Positions 1 through 13,302 of a stretch of DNA of 64,000 nt are shown here, one piece after another. The notes below the pieces were generated by a model, which did not search any database, had not been told where the DNA came from, and worked only from the letters and a program-made list of their open reading frames with translations. The position numbers and the translations under genes are program-made. Where the stretch lies: NCBI GenBank assembly GCA_051453625.1, contig JBOZIK010000001.1:147901563-147965562 (forward strand), in the 5' to 3' direction. Each line of letters starts with the position of its first letter. Within the stretch, counting starts at the first letter, position 1. The stretch is from Welwitschia mirabilis. Its lineage: Eukaryota; Gnetophyta; Gnetopsida; Welwitschiales.

Positions 1-79
1 AAACAAGTTATATCACAAGAACAATGATCTTATAGTTATGAAATGAGAATAATAAATATATATTTTCTCATATTTCAAT

Positions 80-223
80 CACTTCACTTCCTCATTTGAT
101 GATTTGTGAAGCTCACTGCCTCATTTGGTAATCTATTGTTTTCATATAATATTTTCATATTTTACTCACTTCACTACCTTATTTGGAGATCTGTGAAGCC
201 CCTTACCTTAATTGGCAATCTGT

Positions 224-264
<41 letters not shown>

Positions 265-405
265 CATTTCATTCACTTTAATGCCTCATTCGGNNNNNNN
301 NNNCTATTATCCCCACTACCACTTTTGATAATCTATAGGATTCTCACTTCATTGCCTCATTTAGTGATATGTGAAGCCCACTACCTCATTTAGCGATCTT
401 TGGAA
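80..405. repeat. Imperfect tandem repeat with (AT)n and a 10-N gap
   Basis: A phrase built on CACTACCTCATTTGG followed by a 'gatctgtgaagc'-like stretch recurs about four times, near 85, 170, 265 and 345, separated by AT-rich spacers. An (AT)18 microsatellite sits at 227-262. A 10-base N gap at 294-303 interrupts the array, so the copy number is uncertain. No coding function is visible; the open frame across this stretch is low-complexity. Confidence 0.6.
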
Positions 406-497
406 TTACATAACCATAGGTTCATGAGAAATCACGATGTCAACAGAAGTATGATAAAGGTATAACCACAAATTATCAACTCACGATAAGAAAATGA

Positions 498-1715
498 GTT
501 TATATTATCAAGACATCAACTATAGAAAATAGTGGGAGTTGAGACTTGGAGTAATACTAATTCTAGTTTTATCAAGCATCACACATGTTTACACTCATTT
601 CACAAGAGAATAGACACAATAAACATAATAATAGAATGCATACAAAAGGAAGGACCAATAAAGAAGCAAAGAGGAATAGAATCATACCTATATCAGATAG
701 TGGTGTTTAATGACTTTGAATATCTTCCTAGTTTTTAAATATCCTAGAGCTCCTAAGATCTAATATTCAAAAGCAAAGTCTTTTTGGAAAATAAGCTAGA
801 CTTAAGAGAAGGAGAACTCTATTTATAATAAGAGAACATGGGTAAAGTGAAAGGACTCAATAATATAGAAGGATCAATCATGAGCCAACGATAATGGTGG
901 GGGTTCATAATGTCTTATAAAGGCTTGCCTAGCTACTAGGCACTTTAATAATATTTAAAATAAAATGCTTTCTATTCCATCACATTTAATCACACTGATA
1001 AAAAAAAATAATAAGCCTACATAATTAACACTTAATCATGAATAAATTCTAGGAANNNNNNNNNNNNNNNNNNNNNNNNNNNNNNNNNNNNNNNNNNNNN
1101 NNNNNNNNNNNNNNNNNNNNNNNNNNNNNNNNNNNNNNNNNNNNNNNNNNNNNNNTTTAGTTATAATATCAAGACATCGAGTACAGAAGGTGGTAGGAGT
1201 CAACACTTGGAACAGGATTGATTCTACTTTTACCAAGCATCACATAATTTTATATTAGTTTTATAAGAATATAGGCACAATAAACACAATAATGAAATGC
1301 ATATAAAGAAAGGACCAACAAGGAAGTAAGAAATATAGAATCATACCTATATGAGATCATGGTGTTCGAGGAATTTGAAGATTTTCCAAGGTTTTAAAGC
1401 TCCTAAACCTCCTAAGCTCTAAGATTCAAAGGCAAAGTCTCTTTGGAAAATGAGCTGGAGTTGAAAAAGGAAGAACTCTATTTATGATGAGAGAATGTGG
1501 GTAAAGTGAAAGAACTCAAGAATATGAAAGGACACATCACGAACCAACAGTAAAGGTGAGGGTTTCATAATGTCTCATAAAGGCTTGCCTAGCCACCGGG
1601 CACTTTAATAATATAAAAAGAATACTTTTTTATTCTATAGCATTTAATCATGATGATGAAGAAAAATAATAAGTCTCCACACATAACATTTAATCATGCA
1701 TGCATTTTAGAAAGG
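498..1715 (+). repeat. Direct repeat of about 550 bp (498-1055 and 1156-1715), 100-N gap between
   Basis: The two halves match over nearly their whole length. Both contain 'atcaagacatc' near the start, 'accaagcatcaca' or a close form, 'gaatcatacctatat', 'actctatttat', 'aaaggcttgcctagc' and the CATTTAATCA stretch near the end. Divergence looks like roughly 15-20% by eye. The 100-N gap at 1056-1155 falls between them, so the true spacing is unknown. No protein homology is visible. They could be a satellite-like tandem repeat or two LTRs of a collapsed element. Confidence 0.65.
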
Positions 1716-2352
1716 TGCAAAGCAAATGAAATCATCACCACTATAAGAACATTCTAGAAGATTATAAAGTAATATTTTAATTAAGACAAAAGATACTCAA
1801 AGCACAATTTAATATAACAACACCTCAATAACATAATATCTATATCAGTTGGAGATTCAAAAATAAAAAATGGTGCAATAATTTCATAACTGAAAACAAT
1901 ATTAGTGTAAACCATTAATTTACCCACTATCAAAACAACTAACTTTACCATTTAAGATCATAATTACTAAGGATTATAACAATAAAATAATATTATAGCT
2001 AATACAACATGAATAACTTTTAAACACAAAAGTTTCTTGAATATAAATACAAATAACTACATTAGCTTGTAGACTCTAAAATAACAAAATTATTTTAATT
2101 TAGTTTTTAAGCAAATATTTGGATCTTAAAATTCTGGACATGATATTACTCACCCTAGTCATGTGCAAGAATCATAAAGATGATCTCTTTTTATACTCTA
2201 GTGTCACTTATTACTCGTACTACTTATTATTGATAAATCATGTGATCTTATAATTTTGAGCTATCTACCTTTTTTATCTATATATAGAGATCCTTTCCTC
2301 TCGTGTAAAAAGGGAAATACTTTCCATTTTCTATGCAAGTGCATTTTCTTTT

Positions 2353-2399
<47 letters not shown>

Positions 2400-5300
2400 A
2401 TTGTAGAGATTGAAGCTTAGAAGCTTAAAGCTAAGGATTCTTGAGCTTGAATCTTCCGTAATATTAAACCATAAAGGAATACTAATCTTTTTACTTTTTA
2501 ATCATATAATCCATATGATTTATTTCAAAGATTCTAGTGAAGTGATATTACATTAGGCCATTGTTTATAGTTATCTTGCAAAATATTTTTTTTTATTCTC
2601 TTTCATTGGCTCTCACCAAGATTTTAGAGAGATATAAGGTTTCTATTGTGCTTGCTGATGAAGGTTACTAATGGATGATTATGGCCAAGTGAATAAGGGG
2701 TTCACTATAAAGAAATAAAACATAAAATATTAGGTACCCACATTTATTTTATATTGATATATAATAATATATTAATCATCTATTATGTATTTGGTCCATC
2801 TTATTAAAGGTAAAGTCTAATCCTGAAAAATCTCTTTTAAGCTAGTACTCCTTCATGGTAATCCTAAGGCTCATAGTAAATAGTTTTTTCAAATTTATTC
2901 GATTTATCTTTCTATATTGATTTGAATTAGTAAAATTAGTTAATATGTTTTGTAGATAAGTATTTTAGCTACTTTATTCATTATTTTACTGATTTAAATT
3001 ATTACATAACTAGTTGTAGAAACTTTACCATATTTCTTATCGCCAAAATTAAATTTCCAGAATAGAGTTATAAGTTAAAAACCCCATAGCGTATTAATTA
3101 GTAGACATAAAGTAGTGATTTTTTTAAAAAATTAAGACTAGGATTATTTTATGATTGTGAAAATGTAAAAACGGTAATTTTTCTGATGTGTAGTAATTTT
3201 TAAGATATTTGTTTGTTAAAATATGTTAGAAAATGAGTGCAAAAAAAGTAATCAATTAATTTGCATTTTTGTAACTAAAAATTAAGATTTACAAAAGCTT
3301 GAGTATCCTATGTTGTAGGGAATTAAGAACTCTTTCCAAAACATTTTGAATTATTTAAAAACTTAAAGTATTTAGAAAGTTGTCTTTTTTTAGTATAGTG
3401 TGGTAGGGCTATAATTTAGAAACTTTGATAGTTTTTAACATTAAATCTTAAACTTAGAAATAATATTTTTAGAATTCTAAGATAGATTAACTTAGTTTCT
3501 AATAATCCTATTATGAGTCTAGTCTATGAAAAAATACTATAATTTATTTTTTTACTTCTTAATTAATTCATTATTAATTTTTAATTATGATGTCTCTTTA
3601 GAGCTTAAAATTGTTATAATTAATGTTTTAAAGTATAGAAAATTTATTAGATAAAATTATATAGGTAATTTGAGTATACAATATAATTTTCCATTTGTAA
3701 CTTTAAGTTACATTTCTTAGCAATAATATTTTCTTATGAAAAATACATTTTTAACCTTTTTCTTTTATCTTACTTTAAATATGCATGCTTGTAGGGGTTT
3801 TCACCTTCGTAGTTTAGTAACATGAATAATCATGAATTTATAATTTATTTTCTTAACTTATGACATAGCCATATTAGTCTTGGATAAAGTATTATATCTT
3901 AATAATCATACTTGAGCCATACTTTCTTTTGTTTATCTTCACTGCACCAATTCATGGAGATTGTTATATAAGCATGGAAGAATGCTTCTAGGATTTACAT
4001 AACTCCAGGTATTATTAGTTTTTTTGAGTATATTATTAAGATGTCATTTGATGCATTTTCAATATTTTTATTACGATTAAAAGAAAAAATAAAAAAGGAA
4101 GGTTTCCTTTATTTATATTTTCATTATTGAAATATAAAGATGTCCTAGTATGCTTTTTTTTTCTTTTGTGATGATTTCTATAAAATCAACCTAATGATGA
4201 TTAGAATTATGCATTAAATATCTACATTAATTAGAATTGTATGTATGCATTTGTGTGGTGTATTCATCGAATAGGACTAAATCAAAATAATCTTAATAGT
4301 GTTCATCCACATACTTGGATTTCATCACCAAGGTAGATTGCATTTCATTTTTTTTATAATACCCTTTTCGAAGTGGATTTAATCATCACTCTCCTACCCT
4401 ATCCATGTATGAACTTACTTGAACTTAATATTTCAAACCCTTAGCATTAATGGATCATGTTTCACCATTTGAAGATGTTTCAATGAAGCAGGGTTTACTT
4501 GTAAGCGTGCATCCACCTCATGTACTGCCTGTCACTTGTATTAAGGGTGTATCAAGGTAAAGCGTAAGCCTATGGATTTGATTCCAATCATGTTTAAATT
4601 GTTTAGAACCTAAAGTAGAATTAACTCATGTTTAAAGGATGGTTGAATATCAAATTAAATTCCATTAATGGGAGTTATAACCTCCTATTATATTGGTTAG
4701 GTATTATTCTTAAACTTAGCCATGTATATCTATGACAAGCTTACATCTCCTTAATTAGTTACAAAATATCTTTCTATATGATGAAAAATTAGGAGGAAAT
4801 GAAGGACACAGACTTATGGCATTGCTATTATTTGTAAAATAAAATAACCTAGAAATTAATTATAGATAAATACATAATACTAATATGATTCATTTTTCTT
4901 AAAATATAAAAATGCTAATGAAGGAATAAGCCAAATTTAATCTTAGGTTCCACTGTGTCTAATATTAAAGAATGAAGAAAGAGAAAAGAATTGAAAAAGT
5001 AAAAAAAAGTAATTAACTAGGTTAAGAAAAAGTTGGGTATCCCAATTTTACTCATAGTACCGTGGACTACTCTAGATTTGTAATATTAAGGTATTTCGAG
5101 AAAAAGTTAATGTACATCCATTAGCATCCCATTACGCATTACCTTTATCTGATATGATTGAATCTTGAGGTTTACTTTAGCCCCCTGTCAAACCTTCACT
5201 TATTAATCAGTTTTTAATGCATACATAATGCTTGGGATGGATCTATTATAAAATTCAACTTCTCTATTGCAAGTTTTATAATAATAATTTCATATCTATT
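1716..5300. other. AT-rich sequence with no recognisable gene
   Basis: I see no open frame with credible protein character and no clear retroelement domain here. Two local features stand out: a (CT)n tract of about 43 bp at 2355-2397, and a TATATATAG motif about 75 bp upstream of it at 2279-2287, an arrangement that can occur in LTR or leader sequence. Otherwise it is degenerate intergenic sequence, probably very old transposon remains. Confidence 0.45.
2355..2397 (+). repeat. (CT)n microsatellite
   Basis: About 21 uninterrupted CT dinucleotides, preceded by a pyrimidine-rich stretch. No function can be assigned. Confidence 0.95.
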
Positions 5301-6047
5301 AGAATCCATGTTAATTATTCTAAATGTCTTTAATGTAACACTACATCTATAGAAGAAGCCTTTGTTAAGTGGGTTCCTTTTCTTTGACTTTAGAGATTAG
5401 ACCATCATGTTATTATCTTGTGCATGGAAAAAGGATAATTTTTTCTTGAGAATCAAATCTAAATTCACTTTCTTGGTTAGGCACTTATTAGATTCTCCTT
5501 GCACATATTATGTCCCTTGCCTAGTAATCTATGTTCCTTAATCATGTGAACATTTTAACATCTTGTGTCTTTGAGCATTATAATGAAAACATTTAATGGA
5601 AATCCTTTGAGTGGTCCTCATTTGTCATGTCCAAATCCTTATCCATACATTCTAGAAGATATTTAATATAATTGTTTATCTTTAGCAACATTAGTAATGG
5701 TCGTTCTTACTTGTCAATCTCTAGTACCAGATCTTTCCTTTTGTCCTTCTCCTTGATTATCATTCCACTAACTTATTCTCTTTAACTTTTCTTTAGCTAT
5801 TAAGGCGAAGTGTATGCTTTCTCCCCTAATTATTAGACCAGTTATTTCCAACTTGTCTTAGATAGTAATCCATAATTATTCAATGAATGTACTAATATGT
5901 TCCTTGATGTCTTTAAATTGGTTAGATTAAATGAAAATATGATGAAACTCCTATGCACAGTATTTACTATTATTTTTTCTTGTCACAAATTCTGGAGCCT
6001 ATAGTAGAGAGTGCATTAGTAGTTAATAGACCCAAAATTTCCCTTAA
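5300..6047 (-). pseudogene. Decayed Copia gag remnant with a damaged zinc knuckle
   Basis: Reading the minus strand from the PBS at 6048-6059 leftwards, the sequence has many stops. At about 5551-5592 it encodes C-F-H-Y-N-A-Q-R-H-K-M-L-K-C. This keeps the exact CX2(C)X4HX4C spacing of a retroviral gag zinc knuckle, with the second cysteine replaced by tyrosine (one G-to-A transition). The knuckle normally binds the packaged element RNA. Its position downstream of a tRNA-Met-type PBS on the same strand supports Copia gag. The remnant cannot be functional. The rest of the element to the left is not recognisable. Confidence 0.5.
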
Positions 6048-6059
6048 GCTTTGATACCA
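6048..6059 (-). other. Copia primer-binding site (tRNA-Met type), minus strand
   Basis: The reverse complement reads TGGTATCAAAGC, which matches the standard plant PBS TGGTATCAGAGC at 11 of 12 positions. It lies immediately next to a terminal TG/CA of the flanking LTR (+ strand TG at 6060-6061), as expected for the junction of a 5' LTR with the internal region. Confidence 0.75.
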
Positions 6060-6410
6060 TGTTGCTTTAGGTTTGGATCTTTATCTGGTTCTTCCTCTAT
6101 TTCTTCAAATCTAGGTTCCTTCACTAACTTGTCACTAGACCTTTTAACTTTATTGTAGTTAACTTAATCATTTTTATCTTAGATACCTCTTTTAATTTGA
6201 AATAATTCTTTATCTGTTGAATCTAATCAATCAAAGAATTTGGATTCAAAATTCTATTAAAACTAGAAGTACTTACATTTCTCTTTTTACTTACTTATAA
6301 GATTACTTGTAGGAATAACTAGTTTTTCTCCTAAATATCTTCCAATGAATTTCATACTAGTAATGTCCCTCTTTCTTACCACTATCATCTTCTGTAACAG
6401 GCATTATTTA

Positions 6411-6635
6411 TCACTGATAGGTCTCAGTAGCCTCTACTCTTATTGTTAATTCCCATATTTTTTTGCAATAATTCTTCCATTCATGCATTCTCTTGGCCAT
6501 CTTGTTCTTGGGCTCACCCTTTTCTCTGCTTTGACTGCAGACTGTTATTCCTTTTTTACAACTCGCCACCACATGCTTATCATGGAGACTATCCATTTGG
6601 GCTTCTTGCTTCTTAGCATTCTCATCTTCTACCAT
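6411..6635 (-). CDS. Unidentified open frame, 74 codons, charged coiled-coil-like
   Basis: This minus-strand frame starts with M-V-E-D-E and is rich in Lys, Glu, Asp and Arg, with few of the Ile/Phe/Leu/Asn/Tyr runs that AT-rich noise gives here. That makes it look more like true coding sequence than its neighbours. An overlapping + frame at 6483-6677 is hydrophobic and is probably its shadow. It lies inside the probable Copia LTR, so it may be a captured or displaced gag-like fragment. I recognise no family and assign no function. Expression is doubtful. Confidence 0.25.
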   Translation of the reverse strand: MVEDENAKKQEAQMDSLHDKHVVASCKKGITVCSQSREKGEPKNKMAKRMHEWKNYCKKIWELTIRVEATETYQ

Positions 6636-6710
6636 TATGGATCTTCCACAACCCTATGTGAAAATGCAAAGAGGTAAGAAAATTGCTCAAAACAAGGAAG
6701 GAAATTCATT

Positions 6711-6745
6711 AAAAAAAAAAGAAAAGAAAAGAAAAGAAAAGAAAA
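6711..6745 (+). repeat. A10 followed by (GAAAA)5 microsatellite
   Basis: Ten A residues followed by five perfect GAAAA units. No function is inferred. Confidence 0.95.
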
Positions 6746-7589
6746 CATCAATAGGACATGAAGGAAATGTTACAATTGGATGAATTCCATATCCATCTAT
6801 CTCTAAGCCATGTTTTGCAAGATAGTCCAAGGATCCTTATATAGCTTCCTTAAAGGGGAAGGAAGTTTTTGGAAATAGCTAGACAACTCTATGTAGGAAA
6901 AAAAAAACTAACCATGGAAGTTTCTAGAATTTTCCAGACTATTTACTACTTTAAAAGCAAATCGACACTCTTTTGTCAATGCTGCTCTTGATAAAAACAA
7001 ATAAAATAGTAAATATGAATTACAAATCCTTATGACTTATTAGCTAAACACTTAATTAACATTCTAAACAACTCACATAGAATCTTGTAAACAAGATGGT
7101 TGTAAATAATGAGGAGCTAAATAGTGTTGTAAGCAAAGTATTATAACTTCTAGGAAGAGAGGATTAGGTCATAGCTAGTCTTCTGGTAGAGGGTCAAGTA
7201 TTGTCCAGTGTTAAGACAACTCAGTCAAGAAGAGATGAATGTTTTAACCTTCTTGATGAAATCTAGACTATATAAACATATTAGAGATATCAGACAAACA
7301 CAATCACACAAAAACATGAGGGACTTCAAAGAGAGATCCACATCATAATTGGTAGATGCTCCCTTCCTTTCCAAATGAAAATAAGCACCGCAAGTATTAT
7401 AACCATATTATCTAGCATGAAATTTGATCTCCATTCTCTGTTCCTCACAACTTCACTCGAGTTCAAAGTAAAATATCAAAGAGGGAAACAGCTCGACTCT
7501 GGTGAGATATTGGATATATGTATTAGACCAAACTTGAATGAGACAATGGATGCACCTATGCATGGATTGGTATGAATGGATTGCCCTAA

Positions 7590-8036
7590 CAAAGGGGTAT
7601 ATAAGCGTGGATCGGAAGGCAAGTCATTTTAAAAACGCCGTAACATCCAATTTCATTACTTTGTTTCTTCGTTTTTGACGAGACCAACCTTACAGCCAAC
7701 CCTATGGCTATATTAAGTACCTTTTTGAATATCTGAGAGCAAATAGTGTCCCACTAAATAAACAATGAATACTCATGTCACATGCGCTGAGAATAAGCCG
7801 ACTCGAATTCCTTCTCTAACGACGTCACCCCGAAGTATACGTCACCTCAAGAATGCACGTCTGTCCACGACCACATTAAAGAGGTGACGCAAACAGTCCA
7901 TCTCCATTTTAGTGTCAATCCAGGGAATAAACGTGACGCAAAGTCGCTCCATTTTATGGGATAGAAACGATCGGGCAGCCTTATCACCCCATTGTCGAAG
8001 ACATTGCGCGCTCTCTCTCTTTTCTTGCAGAGCATT
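7590..8036 (+). promoter_or_regulatory. Promoter and 5' leader of the beta-glucosidase gene
   Basis: Composition changes here: GC and CpG rise compared with everything to the left. Candidate elements are a TATATAA box at 7598-7604, a second TATATTA at 7709-7715, an ACCAACC (AC-II-type MYB element) at 7683-7689 with a related GCCAACCC about 10 bp further on, and five TGACG/CGTCA (TGA-bZIP type) motifs at 7676-7680, 7823-7827, 7840-7844, 7885-7889 and 7934-7938. A pyrimidine tract ending in TTGCAG at 8030, 6 nt before the ATG, looks like a 3' splice site, so a 5'-UTR intron is possible. The transcription start cannot be fixed from sequence alone. Confidence 0.5.
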
Positions 8037-10793
<2,757 letters not shown>

Positions 10794-10891
10794 TGAGGAA
10801 CTTATAAATTACGTGGAGTTCATTAGGACAATTATTTAGTGGCTGCAAATTCTGTTGTTGCTATAATCACCTTGTCGACTCCATTGTAAGT
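10794..10891 (+). other. 3' flank of the beta-glucosidase gene
   Basis: The TAA stop is followed closely by AT-rich sequence. There is no canonical AATAAA in the first 100 bases; ATTATTTAG and TATAAT-like A/T tracts could serve as weak plant polyadenylation signals. The 3' end is not determined. Confidence 0.4.
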
Positions 10892-11118
10892 GGTTATACT
10901 CTTATGGTATTCATTATAAAATGAATCATATTTAAATTTATTGTATTGATGTCATTAGAATTTACAGTGAATAATGTAATGCTTATTTATAAAGCTATTT
11001 GATACTAAGGATTTCATTATAAGAGGTTATACTTTTATAATCTCTAAATCTATTATATTTATGTCATTAGAATCTATAGTGAATAATTTATTGTTTATTT
11101 ATAAAGCTATTTGGTACT
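10892..11118 (+). repeat. Tandem duplication of about 100 bp downstream of the gene
   Basis: Copy 1 (10892-11006) and copy 2 (11025-11118) both begin GGTTATACT and share ATGTCATTAGAAT, AGTGAATAAT and TTTATAAAGCTATTTG. Copy 2 lacks about 20 bp. A short TTTCATTATAA lies between them and is also present inside copy 1. Confidence 0.75.
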
Positions 11119-11458
11119 TAACATGATATCTTGATCTTAGTTTGGGCTTGTTTAGTGGTTTGTCTTATGGATAATCATTCCTGATTATTAGAAGGAGAAC
11201 TTTTTTAATATCAAATTTCTTAATTCTTTTCTAAATCCAATTATTTAAACCTTAATCATACCCTTTTCTAAACACTTAAGCTTTTGTTGGGTCTTAAATT
11301 CCCTTGTAGTCTTTAAGAGAGAATGACAATTAGGTTTATTTATAGTATAATAGAATGCTCTATTTTTGTAAATTTGAGAATGCTACCTATATCTTGATAG
11401 CTAGGGAATAACATTCCAAAATTACAATTCTAACAATTATAAAGGTGTAGGAAGTCTT
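11119..11458 (+). mobile_element. Likely 3' part of a 5' LTR (Athila/Tat-type Gypsy)
   Basis: This segment directly precedes a Gypsy PBS at 11459 and so should be LTR. I found neither the start of the LTR nor a second copy. The element therefore begins within a few hundred bases of the beta-glucosidase stop codon. Confidence 0.4.
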
Positions 11459-11476
11459 TGATGCCATCGCTAGGGA
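11459..11476 (+). other. Gypsy primer-binding site
   Basis: TGATGCCATCGCTAGGGA matches the common Athila/Tat-type PBS TGGCGCCGTTGCCGGGGA at 12 of 18 positions, and all six differences are transitions. It is followed by CTGG. The gag remnant with the right homology lies about 900 bp downstream on the same strand. Confidence 0.7.
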
Positions 11477-12335
11477 CTGGAATTGGTGTTTCTTATAATA
11501 AAAAAATTCATTTCCTTTTTGGAAACTTTTTACTTTTGTTTTTAGGTTTTCCACTTAAAGTTACAACTAGATCTTCTATTTTACAAGAACAAGGAGCATA
11601 AGAGCTTGGATTTATAGATCATCCACTTCGAATCAGCTATGTTGGATCTTGATTTTATTAAGGTGCACTCTAGAGTGTCGGGTTTTAATTATTTACCAAC
11701 ATTCATACATTTTTTTGTACTATGTGAATTGCTATTAATAGGTCAATGTGTGCTTTGTTATGTAAAATTTCAAACTCCTAAATAAATTAAATTTTAAACT
11801 CCTAAAAAATTTATGTACTTTGTAATATGTAAATAGTGTAAATCTATTATCTACTTGTTCATTATAAAATATTTACATTTTAATTGATGTTGTTGTTTGT
11901 TCTACTACCATTGTTATTCTTTATAAGAAAACTTCATGTTTTGAACTTGCAAATGACATCTTTCACCATTGTTCATCATTTTTTTCCTAGTCATCTATCT
12001 TAAAATTCTTCTTATCAATCCTAACTTATCATGCATCATTGGATTAGGACTCATACTACTCAATTCGGTAAACAATTTAACCACGAATAGCTACACCTTA
12101 ATTTCTTAAACCACTTATTCATGTATTTGGTGATTACTTTGAACCCACTTTTTAGGTAGGTGAGACTTAAACAAAAAAACTACTTAGAGATTGCTTTAGT
12201 AGATTTAATCATGTTTAATATTGTTAGAGATAGTGTGCATCTAGATTTACCTATGAGAACATTAAAAGATTTATGGTAACCTAAGTGTTAGCTATACCTT
12301 TTAGTATGGTTTTGTCAAATCGTATACATCATATT

Positions 12336-12900
12336 GAAATAAAATTCACTAGCATCAACTTGTTTCCTAAATTTCATTCCCTCTATTTTAAAGAACCTTA
12401 TGAATATTTGTGTGAATTTGAAGTTATTATGTTAAGCATAAGAGATTAAAACAATATAACTAGGATGAAGCTATTTCTATTTCCCTTAAAAAGAAAAAGC
12501 TAAAGCACAACTATATGCATTAAAGCCATTTTCAATTAGGTCATAGATGAATTTCACCTATGAATTCTTCAAAAACTAATTTCTAGCACATAAAACCAAA
12601 GAATTAAGATAAATGGAGTTTCAATAATAAGAAAACAGTTATTTCTATAAAGCATTTGAGTTTTTTTAAAGATTTATTAATGAAATGCCCCTAATATGGT
12701 TTTGAAACTTGGAGATCTCCATAAAGGATGTCATTATAAAGTATGAAATTAATTAAAATGATGAGTTATGAAACTTTTACATTTAAAGAAGTAGAAGAAG
12801 CCTATGATACTTTAGAAAACATAGTTAAAAGTGCCAAAGATTAGGAAATATCATTTAGAGGTAAGGAATTAGTTAAACAAATTCAACTAGTTATCAAAGC
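12336..12900 (+). pseudogene. Gypsy gag remnant (Athila/Tat type)
   Basis: Frame translation from about 12354 gives N-L-F-P-K-F-H-S-L and E-P-Y-E-Y-L-C-E-F, matching the family pattern of 'LPKFHGL..EDP..HLKEF'. After a one-base frameshift near 12490 it continues with A-K-A-Q-L-Y-A-L-K-P-F-S-I, then E-F-F-K-N and F-L-A-H-K-T, matching the 'KDKAKDWL..LPPGSI' and 'FLKKFFP..KT' region. These are the capsid-domain signatures of plant Gypsy gag. Many in-frame stops (mostly CAA/CAG or TGG to stop) make it non-functional. Protease and pol of this element are not visible downstream; a chromovirus LTR begins at 13303. Confidence 0.7.
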
Positions 12901-13302
12901 CATAGGATGAGGTACATACAAATTAGATGAAGAAATTGACATGAATAGAAAGCTAGAAATCATAGCTAAATTCTTGAAAAAAATTGAATTATTTAAATCC
13001 CATAAGAGTATGAAAGCTATTATATGTATTGTATGTACTTCTGCTAAACATGAAATGGATGAATATCTTTCTATTTCTATTTACAAGGTTATAGTAATTG
13101 AGTAAGTGAATAGTGTGTAATAAAATACCCTTTTGAAGATGATAATAGTAAGAAGCATCATTTCTGTATGGAAGTTTATACAATCCAAAATAAAAGAACC
13201 ATCATTGATGTTCTTATAAATCGAAATAAATCAAAGCCTCTACATTTCATAAAGATCTAGCCAAAATTGTAGAGAAAACCTTAAGAGAATATTATCAAAT
13301 AA

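Larger units (their letters stand above)
6060..7000 (-). mobile_element. Probable 5' LTR of the minus-strand Copia remnant (right edge not located)
   Basis: The left edge is fixed by the PBS next door. On the minus strand a CTATATAAGG box at about 6830-6839 could be the LTR promoter. I found neither the distal TG..CA end nor a second LTR copy, so the right boundary is only a guess. An A10(GAAAA)5 microsatellite lies at 6711-6745. The stretch also holds open frames on both strands, described separately. Confidence 0.4.

Noticed and set aside
106-393. 95-codon + open frame
   Set aside because: It runs through an (AT)n microsatellite and an N gap and has low-complexity composition.
7375-7575. 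66-codon + frame upstream of the promoter
   Set aside because: No recognisable features, just upstream of the TATA box; more likely chance.
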